DNA of 32,250 bases from Deltaproteobacteria bacterium (GCA_015228875.1 JADGCS010000049.1:1-32250), one strand, 5' to 3'; numbered from the stretch's first letter, positions 1 to 9,107 are shown. Program-made: numbers and translations. Notes: generated by a model from the letters alone, not told the origin.

Positions 1-2
1 AA

Positions 3-74
3 ATTGACCTTGATTATCAAAAATGCGATGTCAAGGGCACCATGGAACGATCGTTAAAAACTGCAACCTATTGA
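3..74 (+). CDS. Possible 3' end of a gene cut by the window edge
   Basis: Reading from base 3, the frame is open from the window edge and codes 23 residues (ending KTATY) before a TGA at 72-74. A second frame is also open to base 57, so the assignment is uncertain. The residues do not suggest a family. It is listed only because the sequence before the first clear gene (154) may hold the tail of an upstream gene on the same strand. Confidence 0.2.
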   Translation: MDLDYQKCDVKGTMERSLKTATY

Positions 75-153
75 TAAACAATAACTACCTCGGAAGAAAT
101 TGCACGTTTCAAAGTGCGGAATGTAGGATAATCAGTTGTTTTTGGAGTAGTTT

Positions 154-798
154 ATGCTAAAAAAAAGACATATTATTTTGTTGATATTATTATTGTGTCG
201 CCTTCCGGCTGTTGCTCAAAATTCGAGTAATACATACGTGAGTTCAAAATTTGGCATAAGATTTTTGTACCCAAAAAAACATTTTTTAGAGGATAAAAAA
301 TGCCGAGAGAAACAAAGAGACATATTAATAAAAATATTTGAGGCTGATAACACCATATATTTGGCGCCTGAAAAAGAGATGGACTCCAACAATCCGGATG
401 CCATCAATCACTGCATAGTGGAGCCTGTAACACTTAAACAAGTGAGTCATCGTCAAACGACAGCCTGGAAGATTACGATGTACAATGAAATAACTGAAGA
501 GAATATTCTAAGTATCAGTAATAAACATTTTCAGCACAAATGTGAAACCTACCATAAAACAATCACGGTTGATCAAAATCATTATGACATCGAGTTGATA
601 AGCAGAGATGCCGATGTCAGTAAGCGCTATGCCTGTGTAAAAGACCATCAATATTATCTAAAATATTCACCCAAAAGTCGAAGACTTGCAATTCTTGAAG
701 GAGGCCAGGACTGCATCTTGCGTTCAATGCCTGACAGCAATAATGTAACCTGTGTTGATGATAAAAAACTCATAGATAGCTTTCGTTTTATTGACTGA
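154..798 (+). CDS. Secreted protein of unknown function
   Basis: The 214-residue protein begins with a basic start (MLKKRH), a hydrophobic core rich in Leu and Ile, and a probable signal peptidase I site after AVA at about residue 21, so the mature protein should be periplasmic or secreted. A GGAG ribosome binding site lies 8 bases before the ATG. The mature part is hydrophilic and contains several cysteines (near residues 50, 87, 130, 160, 186, 200) that could form disulfides. The segment after the signal, SSKFGIRFLYPKKHF, resembles the start of small proteins that describe a fit to a beta-sandwich, but I recognise no family. It stands alone: a gene-poor stretch of about 600 bases follows. 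Gene call good, function unknown. Confidence 0.8.
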   Translation: MLKKRHIILLILLLCRLPAVAQNSSNTYVSSKFGIRFLYPKKHFLEDKKCREKQRDILIKIFEADNTIYLAPEKEMDSNNPDAINHCIVEPVTLKQVSHRQTTAWKITMYNEITEENILSISNKHFQHKCETYHKTITVDQNHYDIELISRDADVSKRYACVKDHQYYLKYSPKSRRLAILEGGQDCILRSMPDSNNVTCVDDKKLIDSFRFID

Positions 799-1030
799 TA
801 TTTCAACAGCTGATTTTCCCCCATTGCGCCCCTTTCCTAAAAGATATCGCCCCAAATCCCCACCCACGGCCATTTTCCCCACAATCCCCGATGTACAATT
901 ACCACACGCCATAAGACACCCAAAATCCCATTGATTGAATCATCCTTATAACAGATCACCACACCAACGATATCCGGTTTTTTCTGTGCTGTCTTCTGCG
1001 CTGTAAAAACATCTTAAGGGGGATGGAAAA

Positions 1031-1104
1031 AAGGGGACAGGCACCAAAATGTTACACGGTTTTGGGTAAAAAAAACTTTTTTTGATTTTGGTGCCTGTCC
1101 CCTT
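1031..1104. repeat. REP-like hairpin with perfect 20-bp arms
   Basis: The arm aaggggacaggcaccaaaat (1031-1050) is repeated as its exact reverse complement at 1085-1104, with a 34-base spacer that contains an A-run and a T-run. The ggggacaggcacc core is, from memory, a common dispersed repeat in environmental proteobacterial genomes, where it tends to accompany REP-associated tyrosine transposases. A remnant of such a transposase lies at 13184-13462. Confidence 0.75.
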
Positions 1105-1355
1105 GTCTTGTCACTGCAGGCATGGGGACCCCCACGGTTGGGGACCCTGGTTTTGAAGACTCTGGAGGCCCGATCAACGGCAATGCGGCTACCGCGGATG
1201 TACATTGGGATTATAATGGTGATGGAGGGACAAGAGATAGTTTAGAAGATGGGGTGAGTGTTGTTGAGGGGATTGTGGGGGGAGATGATATAGAGTCAAA
1301 CCGTAATCAAATAGCGCTTTGGCCGGGGGGGGCGTGATTTTTACAAAATGGGTGG

Positions 1356-1375
1356 TACCAAATTGATGTTTGGTA
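1356..1375. promoter_or_regulatory. Short hairpin upstream of cysE
   Basis: The arms taccaaa and tttggta are separated by 6 bases and end 35 bases before the proposed cysE start codon. It could be a protein-binding palindrome or an RNA hairpin in the cysE leader. There is no further support. Confidence 0.2.
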
Positions 1376-1409
1376 GGCTGGCACCTTTGACCTCGATGAA
1401 TTTATAGGG

Positions 1410-2135
1410 GTGAGGCAAAGAAAAACTGAACAGGAATTTTTGGACGATCTTTGTGCAGAGATCGAAGAGCAGGTGGTCCGGGGCCTGTGTGCTGTCTGCA
1501 GTGCACAGAAGGGGATTGTAGAGTGCAAAAAAGAGGCAGAGTGCAAGGCCATTGCTTTTATCGAGCAGTTGCCCAAGGTTCACACACTTTTGCAGACCGA
1601 CATCCAGGCCGCGTATAACGGGGATCCCGCGGCGATCAATATCGATGAGATCATCTCATGTTACCCGGGGTTTCACGCGATTCTCTCATACCGCCTTGCA
1701 CACGAGCTCTACGCCCTGGGGGTCCCTTTAATCCCCCGCATGATGACAGAGCGGGCACATGCCGAGACAGGCATCGATATCCATCCGGGTGCCACGATTG
1801 GCGAGAGTTTTTTTATCGACCACGGGACGGGGGTTGTGATCGGCGAGACCTGCCGCATTGGCAAACATGTCACGATTTATCAGGGGGTCACGCTGGGTGC
1901 CAAGAGTTTTCCCCTTGATGAACACGGTAACCCCGTCAAGGGTGTGGATCGTCATCCGGTGGTGGAAGATCGTGTGATTATCTATTCAGACGCAACCATT
2001 TTGGGCAGAATCACACTGGGCGAGGGTAGCGTGATCGGCGGCAACGTCTGGCTGACAAAAAGTGTCCCGCCGGGGAGCTTTATCACACAGGCAACCGCAA
2101 GGTCAGAGAGATACGTCGATGGCGGTGGAATATAA
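1410..2135 (+). CDS. cysE: Serine O-acetyltransferase
   Basis: It transfers acetyl from acetyl-CoA to L-serine, giving O-acetylserine, the first step of cysteine synthesis in the cytoplasm. The 241-residue protein has a helical N-terminal part (about 1-110) followed by the left-handed beta-helix of hexapeptide repeats (from about 118). Family hallmarks are visible: [13 protein letters not shown], then [17 protein letters not shown] with the catalytic His and Asp, then [15 protein letters not shown] and IGGNVWLT. The frame opens only at 1377 and contains no ATG before the helical domain, so the GTG at 1410 is the best start; its ribosome binding site is weak. It has no sulfur-metabolism neighbour, and it converges on the repeat-protein gene ending at 2235. 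The product name is secure. Confidence 0.93.
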   Translation: MRQRKTEQEFLDDLCAEIEEQVVRGLCAVCSAQKGIVECKKEAECKAIAFIEQLPKVHTLLQTDIQAAYNGDPAAINIDEIISCYPGFHAILSYRLAHELYALGVPLIPRMMTERAHAETGIDIHPGATIGESFFIDHGTGVVIGETCRIGKHVTIYQGVTLGAKSFPLDEHGNPVKGVDRHPVVEDRVIIYSDATILGRITLGEGSVIGGNVWLTKSVPPGSFITQATARSERYVDGGGI

Positions 2136-2165
2136 TCAGCCCTTGGCTACGCGCCATGGGCTGAT
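2135..2165. repeat. Palindromic repeat, copy 1, at the cysE stop
   Basis: The arms atcagccc and gggctgat enclose a second stem (tggc with gcca), so the whole 31-base unit folds on itself. It overlaps the last base of the cysE TAA. A near-identical copy lies at 2222-2253. It may act as a transcription end point or mRNA stabiliser; there is no T-run. Confidence 0.7.
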
Positions 2166-2190
2166 GCGACCGGCCCTTTCTTTGTCCCCA

Positions 2191-2221
2191 ACCAACTACG
2201 AATTACGAACTACCAATAACC
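2191..2221. repeat. Dispersed aattacgaa-type short repeat
   Basis: It holds the core ctacgaattacgaactacc, a variant of the short repeat that brackets the S23-type gene at 10359-10375 and 10784-10800. Here it sits between the two palindromes at 2135 and 2222 with no S23 gene nearby. Confidence 0.5.
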
Positions 2222-2253
2222 ATCAGCCCCTTGGCTACGCGCCAAGGGCTGAT
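2222..2253. repeat. Palindromic repeat, copy 2, inside the end of the repeat-protein gene
   Basis: This is a second copy of the unit at 2135-2165, differing by one inserted C and one base in the arm; its arms pair almost perfectly. On the minus strand it supplies the last five codons (SALGA) and the TAG stop at 2235-2237 of the large repeat protein, so the repeat has become part of that coding region. Confidence 0.7.
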
Positions 2254-5200
2254 TTAACAACAGGGTCTTCTGTGTTGTCTTTAATTGTTTGAAGTGCCTC
2301 TCGGGCGCATTCCTCGTTGCTTTCCAGAACAGTCTCTTTGCAATACGCAATATAGTCGAGCAGCATCTGGCGTATCAGTTTGAGCGGGGTGGCGATTTGA
2401 GCGGTGTTCATGGCGGTCATGCTGCTTTGTTCTGCAGCGATTTCGTCCAAAAAACCTTGCGGATCAAGTGACCCATCGGAGAGTCTTACAAAGACAATCA
2501 CTGCGTATTCCGCGACACCCTCGTCCTTAGAGAGCGCTGCTATTGATTGAAGGGCCTGCACACCCTCATGCGGGGCAAAGAGACACAAGAGCTTGAGGTT
2601 GTCTATTGCCTTGTATTTTTTGGCGGGGTCAGATGTTTCATTAAGCGCGACATCAACGAGCGCCTCGATGTATTGCGAGACGCGCGCACTTTCGCGTGCT
2701 GCGTCCCATGTCAGGGCGTCTGCGGCGGCAGGGTCACCTTCTTCTATAACGACTGTGCCGTCTTCAAGCATCCTGATGCGGCCTGTAAAACCGTTTGGGA
2801 TTGTGATCCTGCCCATGCCGCTTTTCGGTGCGGTGAAATCCACGCCGTTGTTGTCGGTGTATGAGCGATTGCCGAAGGTGTCTGCCGGATGTGTTTGATG
2901 GATTTGTTCCTCGTTTTGGGATTGTTTGTAGTCTGATTCGATATGCGCATCGTTTGGGGTTGAACCACCTGCAGGGGAGTCACCAGTTAGACCAGCGTCT
3001 TGATGCCCCCCATCGAGATTGATACCCAACGACTCTGCGAGCGACAGGAAGAGGTCATAGGAATCTGGAAAGTCTTTGTCTGCGAGCCCCTGAACAACTG
3101 GACGATAGACCGTAAACCAGTCGGGGGATAATGTAAAACCCTGTTCAAGATAATAGGAGATTTTTTGTGTCATGTCCGCATCGAGTTCTTCGAGATAATG
3201 ACCGGTTGTGACCAGTGCGTCTGCCGAGAATGCCTGAACCTTCCAGAAAGTGTTTTCTTCGGAATAAAGTTGCCAGAGGCCCTCCCATGCAGCGCTGATG
3301 CCGAGTTCCACCCCTTTTTGTATCAGATCGATCACCATCTTTGCGGTGTTGTCATCGGGTGCCAAATTTTCTGTTAACACGCCCAAACAGATCGCAAGCA
3401 CTTTAGCGCCGAAGCCCTCTTGATCATCAGTCATCAGCGTTTGCAGTGCAGCGATGGCGTCGGCATCTCCATTGCGAAGCCCCTTTTTTAAACAATCAAA
3501 GGCCTTCTCGTTGTTATACGAGGCAAGTTTGCCGATTTTTGACCAGGCCGATGCTGCGATTTCCTGATGGTATTTTTCACTCGTCCCCTCCGGCAGACTG
3601 GCTGTGAGTTCATTGTAAAGAGCAGTGGTATCGAGCAATGCAAGGAGGTTCGCGACAATACTGTGGCCAGCCTGTCTTAACAGTGTATCGACGATGTCAA
3701 TACGTGCGAAGGCAGTGACCGGTTGTGGACTTTCAAAGATGGTCTTGAGCGTTTCTGCGTGGCGTGTAAAATCGTTTTCTCTGTCGGTAAGGGCTGAAAG
3801 GCTTTCAAAGTTTGATCTTATGTCTGCCAATGCCATACCTGACATGTCGTCTTCTTGTGAACTTAATTTTTTAAAGAATATTTCGGTAAGGAGCGAGAGG
3901 GGGTCTGTGCCGTTTTTTACAAACTCGCTGTAGTAACCTTTTTCATCAAGTCCGCCCATGGTTGAGACGACCGCGTGCGAGAGATATTTGCTGCGTGCTG
4001 CAGCAACGTAGGCCTTGTAAAGGCTGTCAAAACTGTACTCATTATTTTCTTCTGTTTGATCCCTGCGTCCCCAGAGCAAAAGGCTGTCAAAGAGGATCTG
4101 GTTTCCATTTTGCATGTAGTCATGAGTAGGTCTTGGATAAAGGTGGTATGTTTTGGACACAACACCGAACTGCAGGGTAATTTTCTCGCCATGCTTGCTT
4201 ACGAGGTCTGCATATTCACTTTCATATGCCTTAAGATAATTGATAAGGGTGTTTTCGCTTATGTCTTCTTTGAGATATCTCATGGCCTCCCTCTGTATCT
4301 GGGTAAATTTCTCTGTGTCCGTTTTCACGATACCATGGTCATCATTATCGAAGAGGATCTTTCGGATGACTTCGAGGGCAAAACCGGTCATGATGCCGCC
4401 TTCATTAATGAGCCCTTTAAGAAAGTCCAGGACCTCGGCATGTCCTTGTTTGGCGAGCATGACCAATGAAAACGTGATGCTCCCATCCATGTTGTCGAGA
4501 GCGGCAAGCGTTTTGAGTACACAGGCTGGGTGATGCACGAAGGCCTTTAATGCATCGAGTTGCAGGTTGTCCCTGTCTGGCAGTTTTTTTGGATTTTTTG
4601 ATTCTACCAATCTGTCAAACTCTCTAAAATCTGCGGTTATCATCAAGCTGATAAACGAGCCTGTGTACGCGTCTGAGTCTTGAAAGATCATGATTGCAAG
4701 GCGGTCTTTTATTTTTGTCTCAAACGCGTTGACTGATTTAAGATCTGACTGCTCATGCTTATGAAAAACGGCATTGAACGCTTTGTAAAAGAAGGGTTGC
4801 AGATCCTGACTGTAGATCTTTTGCCAGTCTCTTTTTCCTGTGGGTATTTTTTGTTTCGGCGCAACGAGACTGTAGAGAACCCCCTGGGCATAAGGGTGTC
4901 CGTTGTTGACGGCATCTTTTAAAATATTGCCCCACTCTTCTTGCCGGTAGTCATCACGCTCCAGGACGTGCTCGATGATAGGGGCAGGTTTTTCACCATA
5001 AAAGTATGGCCACAGGATATCTCTTGCGGCCTCTTTATCGGCGAGATCCACACCGTGATGAAGTATGGGCAGGTCAACCCGATCGGGGGCCTTGGATGCA
5101 AGGGCGATGAACGCCTTGGGGATGTCACCCCACATTGCTGTGGGAACCCTGAACAGAAGGTCATCGGCATGAAATGGATAGAGATCCAAGGTTTTTTCAT

Positions 5201-5894
5201 AGACCAAAAGACCTTTTGCAAGCGAACCAACAAGCCTGTGAAAGGGACCGGTATCAAGCAGATGGCTTACAACAGGTGGGGCGGACAAGTGTGTGAAGTT
5301 GATCTTTGGAAAAACATCTGCCGCCCTGATCATTTCATCAGGATGAGCAATGTCTTTGCCACCTTTTTTTATAAACGAGCGCAAATCTTTGGTTATGTTA
5401 TCATCGTCAAGCATGAGTCTTGCAGCGCGGAAGTCCTCGAGCTTGTCAAGCGAACCGAATGCCAGGTCGCTGACGCGAACCAGTGCAGACACGAGTTCTG
5501 GTGATGCCCTTTCCCACGAGTTGATGTCCGAACTCACCGCTGCAAAATCCGCTACAAGCGCCAGATCCATTTGCAGTGTGGCTCGTTCCAGGTTTTTCCA
5601 TTCTTCGGGGTCATCGATAATATGAAGGGTCTCGGTTTCGCTGTTGTTATCAACACTCACCTTGTCTGTAAATTGAAGGGCGATCTCAAAGAGTCGCGCC
5701 CGCAGAACGGGAGTTCCTTGTAAATAGGGTGCAACGAGATCATTGATTGTAAACGTGTCGCAGCCTGCCTCTGCCTCTGCCCGGGTCTCTTGTGTTGTGT
5801 CGGGTTTACAGAGTTTATTTTTCAGCGGGCCAAGATCATATGGCTCGGAACCTGGGGGTGTTGTGACTTGAAATCGAACGGTTTTCTCTGTCAT
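2235..5894 (-). CDS. Very large cytoplasmic repeat protein, function unknown
   Basis: Translation from the ATG at 5894 (MTEKTVRFQ) gives 1219 residues; the longer frame starts with TTG and adds nine residues with no ribosome binding site. There is no signal peptide or membrane segment. Most of the chain is helical with repeated pairs of amphipathic helices in the style of HEAT, Sel1 or TPR solenoids (for example around HAEVLDFLKGLINEGG and NGDADAIAALQTL). About 960-1050 is a low-complexity Gly/Ser/Gln/Asn linker, followed by a short beta-rich piece (GRITIPNGFTGRIRMLEDGT) and a last helical domain. It is the third gene of a minus-strand cluster after the HEAT protein at 6105 and the barrel-like gene at 7542. 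No enzyme motif was seen; a scaffold or adaptor role is inference. Confidence 0.8.
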   Translation of the reverse strand: MTEKTVRFQVTTPPGSEPYDLGPLKNKLCKPDTTQETRAEAEAGCDTFTINDLVAPYLQGTPVLRARLFEIALQFTDKVSVDNNSETETLHIIDDPEEWKNLERATLQMDLALVADFAAVSSDINSWERASPELVSALVRVSDLAFGSLDKLEDFRAARLMLDDDNITKDLRSFIKKGGKDIAHPDEMIRAADVFPKINFTHLSAPPVVSHLLDTGPFHRLVGSLAKGLLVYEKTLDLYPFHADDLLFRVPTAMWGDIPKAFIALASKAPDRVDLPILHHGVDLADKEAARDILWPYFYGEKPAPIIEHVLERDDYRQEEWGNILKDAVNNGHPYAQGVLYSLVAPKQKIPTGKRDWQKIYSQDLQPFFYKAFNAVFHKHEQSDLKSVNAFETKIKDRLAIMIFQDSDAYTGSFISLMITADFREFDRLVESKNPKKLPDRDNLQLDALKAFVHHPACVLKTLAALDNMDGSITFSLVMLAKQGHAEVLDFLKGLINEGGIMTGFALEVIRKILFDNDDHGIVKTDTEKFTQIQREAMRYLKEDISENTLINYLKAYESEYADLVSKHGEKITLQFGVVSKTYHLYPRPTHDYMQNGNQILFDSLLLWGRRDQTEENNEYSFDSLYKAYVAAARSKYLSHAVVSTMGGLDEKGYYSEFVKNGTDPLSLLTEIFFKKLSSQEDDMSGMALADIRSNFESLSALTDRENDFTRHAETLKTIFESPQPVTAFARIDIVDTLLRQAGHSIVANLLALLDTTALYNELTASLPEGTSEKYHQEIAASAWSKIGKLASYNNEKAFDCLKKGLRNGDADAIAALQTLMTDDQEGFGAKVLAICLGVLTENLAPDDNTAKMVIDLIQKGVELGISAAWEGLWQLYSEENTFWKVQAFSADALVTTGHYLEELDADMTQKISYYLEQGFTLSPDWFTVYRPVVQGLADKDFPDSYDLFLSLAESLGINLDGGHQDAGLTGDSPAGGSTPNDAHIESDYKQSQNEEQIHQTHPADTFGNRSYTDNNGVDFTAPKSGMGRITIPNGFTGRIRMLEDGTVVIEEGDPAAADALTWDAARESARVSQYIEALVDVALNETSDPAKKYKAIDNLKLLCLFAPHEGVQALQSIAALSKDEGVAEYAVIVFVRLSDGSLDPQGFLDEIAAEQSSMTAMNTAQIATPLKLIRQMLLDYIAYCKETVLESNEECAREALQTIKDNTEDPVVKSALGA

Positions 5895-6004
5895 ATATAG
5901 CCTGTCAGCAAAGATGATCAAAGTGTCTGGTTATGAACCACCATTCTGTATTATATAAGAATATAGGGGCAATGTGAACACCATTTTTTACCAATAAAAG
6001 TCGC

Positions 6005-6032
6005 GCCTCTTTCACACGCCCTTTAAAGAGGC
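6005..6032. terminator. Hairpin between the two repeat-protein genes
   Basis: The arms gcctcttt and aaagaggc (8 bp) are separated by 12 bases, in the 210-base gap between the genes at 6105 and 5894. On the minus strand it is followed by gcgactttt, and on the plus strand by aagtttttt. It may attenuate transcription between the two minus-strand genes. No other feature was seen in the gap. Confidence 0.4.
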
Positions 6033-6104
6033 AAGTTTTTTGTGACGGTTTGTCAAGGTTGTTAAGAGTTGTATCGTTATGGTAACTAGTGCAGGGTGTT
6101 TTAT

Positions 6105-7538
6105 TCAGGGATAGGCCATCCTGTGAACCTTGTCGTGCCAGAGGTAGGCCCCTTTTGCGACCACGGTATTTAAAGGGTCTCCGATAAACCAACTGAGGGT
6201 TTTGAGTATTTTTTTTCGGTCAGCCATCGGTGTGCTGGCATGGGTTCCAAAGATCCCCAGCGCCCAGACCGCTGTGAGTCTGGCCTCGGGGTGTTTTGAG
6301 AGGTTGCCGTAGTTGCAGATGATGAGTTCAAGGATGTCATTGCCTTCGATTTCTAAATAGCCAATCTTTGCAAGCGCGAGCACGGCCTCGAGCCTGAAAC
6401 GCGGGATCTGGCCCTCCGCGTTAAGCATGTCCGGAACACCCAGAGGGCTGTCAAGGTAGCCGTAGATGCCCTTTGCAGCTGCCATCCTTGCCTCTGCTGA
6501 TGTGTATTGCATGGTCCCCAGGGCAAAGGCAACCGCAGCCCTGACCCCGTTGTCATATTCTTGGCTTTCAAATATTTTGAGAAGCTTCTCTACGACATTG
6601 AGGTCGGCAAGCCCTGATTCTGGGAGCTTGGAGGCTACATGGGCCCCAAAGGTATGGTTGAAGGTGGTGTATTGATAATCCCCAGGGTCAAAGGCGGAGG
6701 CTTCAAATGCCTTAAAGAGCGCCTTAAAGTCCAGTCGGAGAATGCTGGAAATCTGGTCAGTGGTCTTTGAGAGTGTCTTGCCCATTTCTTTGATCAAGGT
6801 GCTTTTTTCTCCCGCGATGATGTCTAAAAGTCTGTGGGACATGGCGATGGTCTTGTCCCCTTTTTTTGCGCGTTGTTCGAGAAGCGTAAGAACGGCCCTC
6901 TGGTGGCCATTTGGGTTTACCCTCCACTGTTCATGTACAAGGTCATCAAAGTTTTGATGGTCTGACATCTGGCTGCTTTTTTTGGGGTCCTTGACAGGCT
7001 CGGGGTAGTGTTTTGAAAATTTGTGATGTTCTTCAAGGATGCGTTCGACATCGTGCTGCTCCAAAAAAGGCACTGTCTTAAGCGCGCCATCGACAAGCTC
7101 AGCACGGCCGATAAAAAAAAGAGATTGATCCATGATCTCTGTTGCGGGGAGTTCGGGGTGCAGATAGCAGATGAGCCCGACAAACCTTCTTAATTGGGCA
7201 AGGTCTGTCTCGTCCGTGATGGCAAGCGCTGGCCAGGGCATGATGGCGCAGGGATGTTCTGTTTCTGTTTCCCTGTTTTCGGCACATTCTTCCCGTGCAA
7301 ACCACCGGACCGTCAGATAGGTTTTAAGGTCCATAAACAGGGCCTCTGGTGACATGCCTCGATCTTTTAAAAGTTTTAATGATGGACCAGGCCTGTTAAA
7401 TTCCTGCTGGATCTCTTTAAGCGAAAGCTCGCTGTCGTTGTGGTCGGCATAGGCAAGCTGACGTACAAGATTGTCGATCCAATTGTTATCCTGCAGGTGA
7501 TCAAGAAAGGAGATGTTGAGAGAATGGCTTTCAGTCAT
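6105..7538 (-). CDS. HEAT-repeat protein, function unknown
   Basis: The 477-residue soluble protein has an N-terminal half of about 200 residues with no recognised fold. It is followed by helical pairs and, from about residue 330 to the end, HEAT-like repeats with the usual A..AL..i spacing (RAAVAFALGTM, RLEAVLALAKIG, RLTAVWALGIFG). The repeats suggest a protein-binding scaffold rather than an enzyme; PBS-lyase-type HEAT proteins look similar but no cofactor site is visible. Only 3 bases separate its start from the stop of the barrel-like gene upstream (7542), so the two are probably cotranscribed. The large repeat protein follows 210 bases downstream. No ribosome binding site beyond an AGTC-rich stretch overlapping the upstream stop. 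Confidence 0.8.
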   Translation of the reverse strand: MTESHSLNISFLDHLQDNNWIDNLVRQLAYADHNDSELSLKEIQQEFNRPGPSLKLLKDRGMSPEALFMDLKTYLTVRWFAREECAENRETETEHPCAIMPWPALAITDETDLAQLRRFVGLICYLHPELPATEIMDQSLFFIGRAELVDGALKTVPFLEQHDVERILEEHHKFSKHYPEPVKDPKKSSQMSDHQNFDDLVHEQWRVNPNGHQRAVLTLLEQRAKKGDKTIAMSHRLLDIIAGEKSTLIKEMGKTLSKTTDQISSILRLDFKALFKAFEASAFDPGDYQYTTFNHTFGAHVASKLPESGLADLNVVEKLLKIFESQEYDNGVRAAVAFALGTMQYTSAEARMAAAKGIYGYLDSPLGVPDMLNAEGQIPRFRLEAVLALAKIGYLEIEGNDILELIICNYGNLSKHPEARLTAVWALGIFGTHASTPMADRKKILKTLSWFIGDPLNTVVAKGAYLWHDKVHRMAYP

Positions 7539-7541
7539 GTG

Positions 7542-8147
7542 TTATAAAGTCCATTTGAGTTCGAGTGCACCTGTAAAAAAAGTTTCGAGCTTGAATGTAT
7601 CGAACTGTGACGAGATCCCCACGTCAAGGTTCAAGTTAAGATCAAGCGTCCTTGTCAGTGAGACAAGGGTGAGATCTATTCCGGTAAAAATACCCGCAGA
7701 ACCTGTGCGGTAGTTATAGACAAGCTCGTTGAGTGATGTAAAATTCGGGATCTCAACAAAAGCGCCGATCCTCCAGTTGCCCCAGTCAAATTTTTCGGGA
7801 AACCCTGCAAAGAGATCGAGGTGGTGGCCGTTAAAAATTTTGTCGTGGGGCACGGGGTGATAGGTGTATGATGCCCCCAGGTCTACTGTGTCGGTGATGG
7901 GTATTGACACCCTCATCCCAAAACCAGTTCTGTATTGGTCATGAACGGAGAGGCCCAAGGCGGGCGCGATCAGGGATAAGTCGAGGTTTCTGTTAGAACA
8001 GTTGCCATCTTCGCTCAGGCAGTCTTTATAAGGGCCCCAGGGCTGAGTGATGTCGTTATCCATACAATTACCCGTGTTTCGATCTTGCAATGTGAATGTT
8101 GCTATTTTTTTGTTTGAATAAACAATTGTCAACCGATAAAGGGGCAT
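7542..8147 (-). CDS. Beta-barrel-like protein, probably outer membrane, perhaps N-terminally shortened
   Basis: The 201-residue product is dominated by alternating hydrophobic and polar residues (LDLSLIAPALGLSV, GFGMRVSIPI, VDLGASYTYHP, LDLNLNLDVGISS) and ends in a strand FTGALELKWTL, the pattern of outer-membrane beta-barrels. No signal peptide is seen at the proposed ATG (8147) and an in-frame stop lies shortly upstream. The gene may therefore be shortened at its 5' end, or start at Met29 (8063), or be a cytoplasmic beta protein. Neither start has a strong ribosome binding site. It is the first gene of the minus-strand cluster with two helical-repeat proteins. Gene call fair, location inferred. 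Confidence 0.65.
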   Translation of the reverse strand: MPLYRLTIVYSNKKIATFTLQDRNTGNCMDNDITQPWGPYKDCLSEDGNCSNRNLDLSLIAPALGLSVHDQYRTGFGMRVSIPITDTVDLGASYTYHPVPHDKIFNGHHLDLFAGFPEKFDWGNWRIGAFVEIPNFTSLNELVYNYRTGSAGIFTGIDLTLVSLTRTLDLNLNLDVGISSQFDTFKLETFFTGALELKWTL

Positions 8148-8255
8148 GGCGTCAATGACTTTGACGCAGGGGTGTTTTGTTTTTTAACATGCAAACCGCC
8201 CGTTTTTTTAACCAACGGGTAACTTGCGACTATGGCCCCGTAACAAGGAGAGTAC

Positions 8256-9071
8256 ATGGCTACAGAACTCAATGCAAAGGTGACAGGTAAAATAGAACTC
8301 GCGCCCGGAAATTTTATCTTAAGGGTGGCGCCGGACAACTGGCCTCTCTTTGACTTTAAGGCGGGGCAGTACTGTGTTTTGGGTCTTCCCGGTGGGGCCC
8401 CAAGATCCTCATTAAGTGACCCCGAAAAAGAGGCACCTGATCCCGATAAATTTATTAAAAGGGCTTATTCTATTGCGTCGTCTTCTGTCGAAAAGCAGTA
8501 TGTAGAGTTTTACATCAGCCTTGTGCGTTCGGGCGCCTTAAGCCCCAGGCTTTATAATCTTAAAATTGGCGATCAGCTTTGGCTCTCGCAAAAACCCACC
8601 GGCTTCTTGACCCTCGAAAACGTCCCGCCTGATGTCAATGTTGTTCTCATCGCAACGGGTACAGGGCTTGCGCCGTACATGTCCATGATTCGCACGCTGG
8701 TGACCAACGAGGGGTTTAACAAACGATACGCTGTGATTCATGGCTCCAATCATTCCTGGGATCTTGGTTATCAATCAGAGCTGCACACGCTTGATCGTCT
8801 TTCGCCGCAATTTTCTTATTTTCCTATCATCAGCAAACCCGAAGAAGAACCTGTCAAATGGAATGGCTCCGTGGGCTTTGTTGATGCCATCTGGAAAGAC
8901 GGCACCATCGACCGCGCGTGGGGCTTTCATCCCACCCCCCAAGATACACACATCTTTCTTTGCGGCAATCCCCTGATGATTGATTTTGCTGTTGATTTTC
9001 TTGGCAAAGAAGGCTTTAGAGAAGGGACCAGAAAAGAACCCAAAGAGATTCATCTCGAACGTTTCTGGTGA
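8256..9071 (+). CDS. fpr: Ferredoxin/flavodoxin-NADP+ reductase
   Basis: This FAD enzyme passes electrons between NADPH and ferredoxin or flavodoxin in the cytoplasm. The 271-residue length fits the bacterial Fpr type. The FAD-binding RAYS motif is at 69-72, the NADP-binding GTGLAP at 135-140, a CGNP nucleotide motif near 245, and the chain ends in an aromatic residue (LERFW), as in bacterial Fpr proteins where the terminal Trp stacks on the flavin. An extra Ser/Pro/Asp-rich loop (about 47-65) before RAYS is longer than in E. coli Fpr. An aaggag site 5 bases before the ATG fixes the start. No redox partner gene is nearby; the following gene at 9108 is on the same strand, 36 bases away. Confidence 0.93.
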   Translation: MATELNAKVTGKIELAPGNFILRVAPDNWPLFDFKAGQYCVLGLPGGAPRSSLSDPEKEAPDPDKFIKRAYSIASSSVEKQYVEFYISLVRSGALSPRLYNLKIGDQLWLSQKPTGFLTLENVPPDVNVVLIATGTGLAPYMSMIRTLVTNEGFNKRYAVIHGSNHSWDLGYQSELHTLDRLSPQFSYFPIISKPEEEPVKWNGSVGFVDAIWKDGTIDRAWGFHPTPQDTHIFLCGNPLMIDFAVDFLGKEGFREGTRKEPKEIHLERFW

Positions 9072-9107
9072 TTTTTTTATTCAACTCACAACAAAGAGAA
9101 ATACAAC

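Larger units (their letters stand above)
799..1409. other. Gene-poor stretch before cysE
   Basis: No convincing gene is present. Bases 815-910 are C-rich on the plus strand. A perfect inverted repeat lies at 1031-1104. An open frame at 1122-1337 would encode 71 acidic residues with an Asp-rich DYNGDGGTRD stretch like a calcium loop. It has no ribosome binding site or recognisable domain and may be a gene remnant. A short hairpin sits at 1356-1375. Confidence 0.6.

Noticed and set aside
1122..1337. Short plus-strand frame with acidic DYNGDGG loop
   Set aside because: No ribosome binding site and no complete domain; described only as part of the gene-poor stretch.
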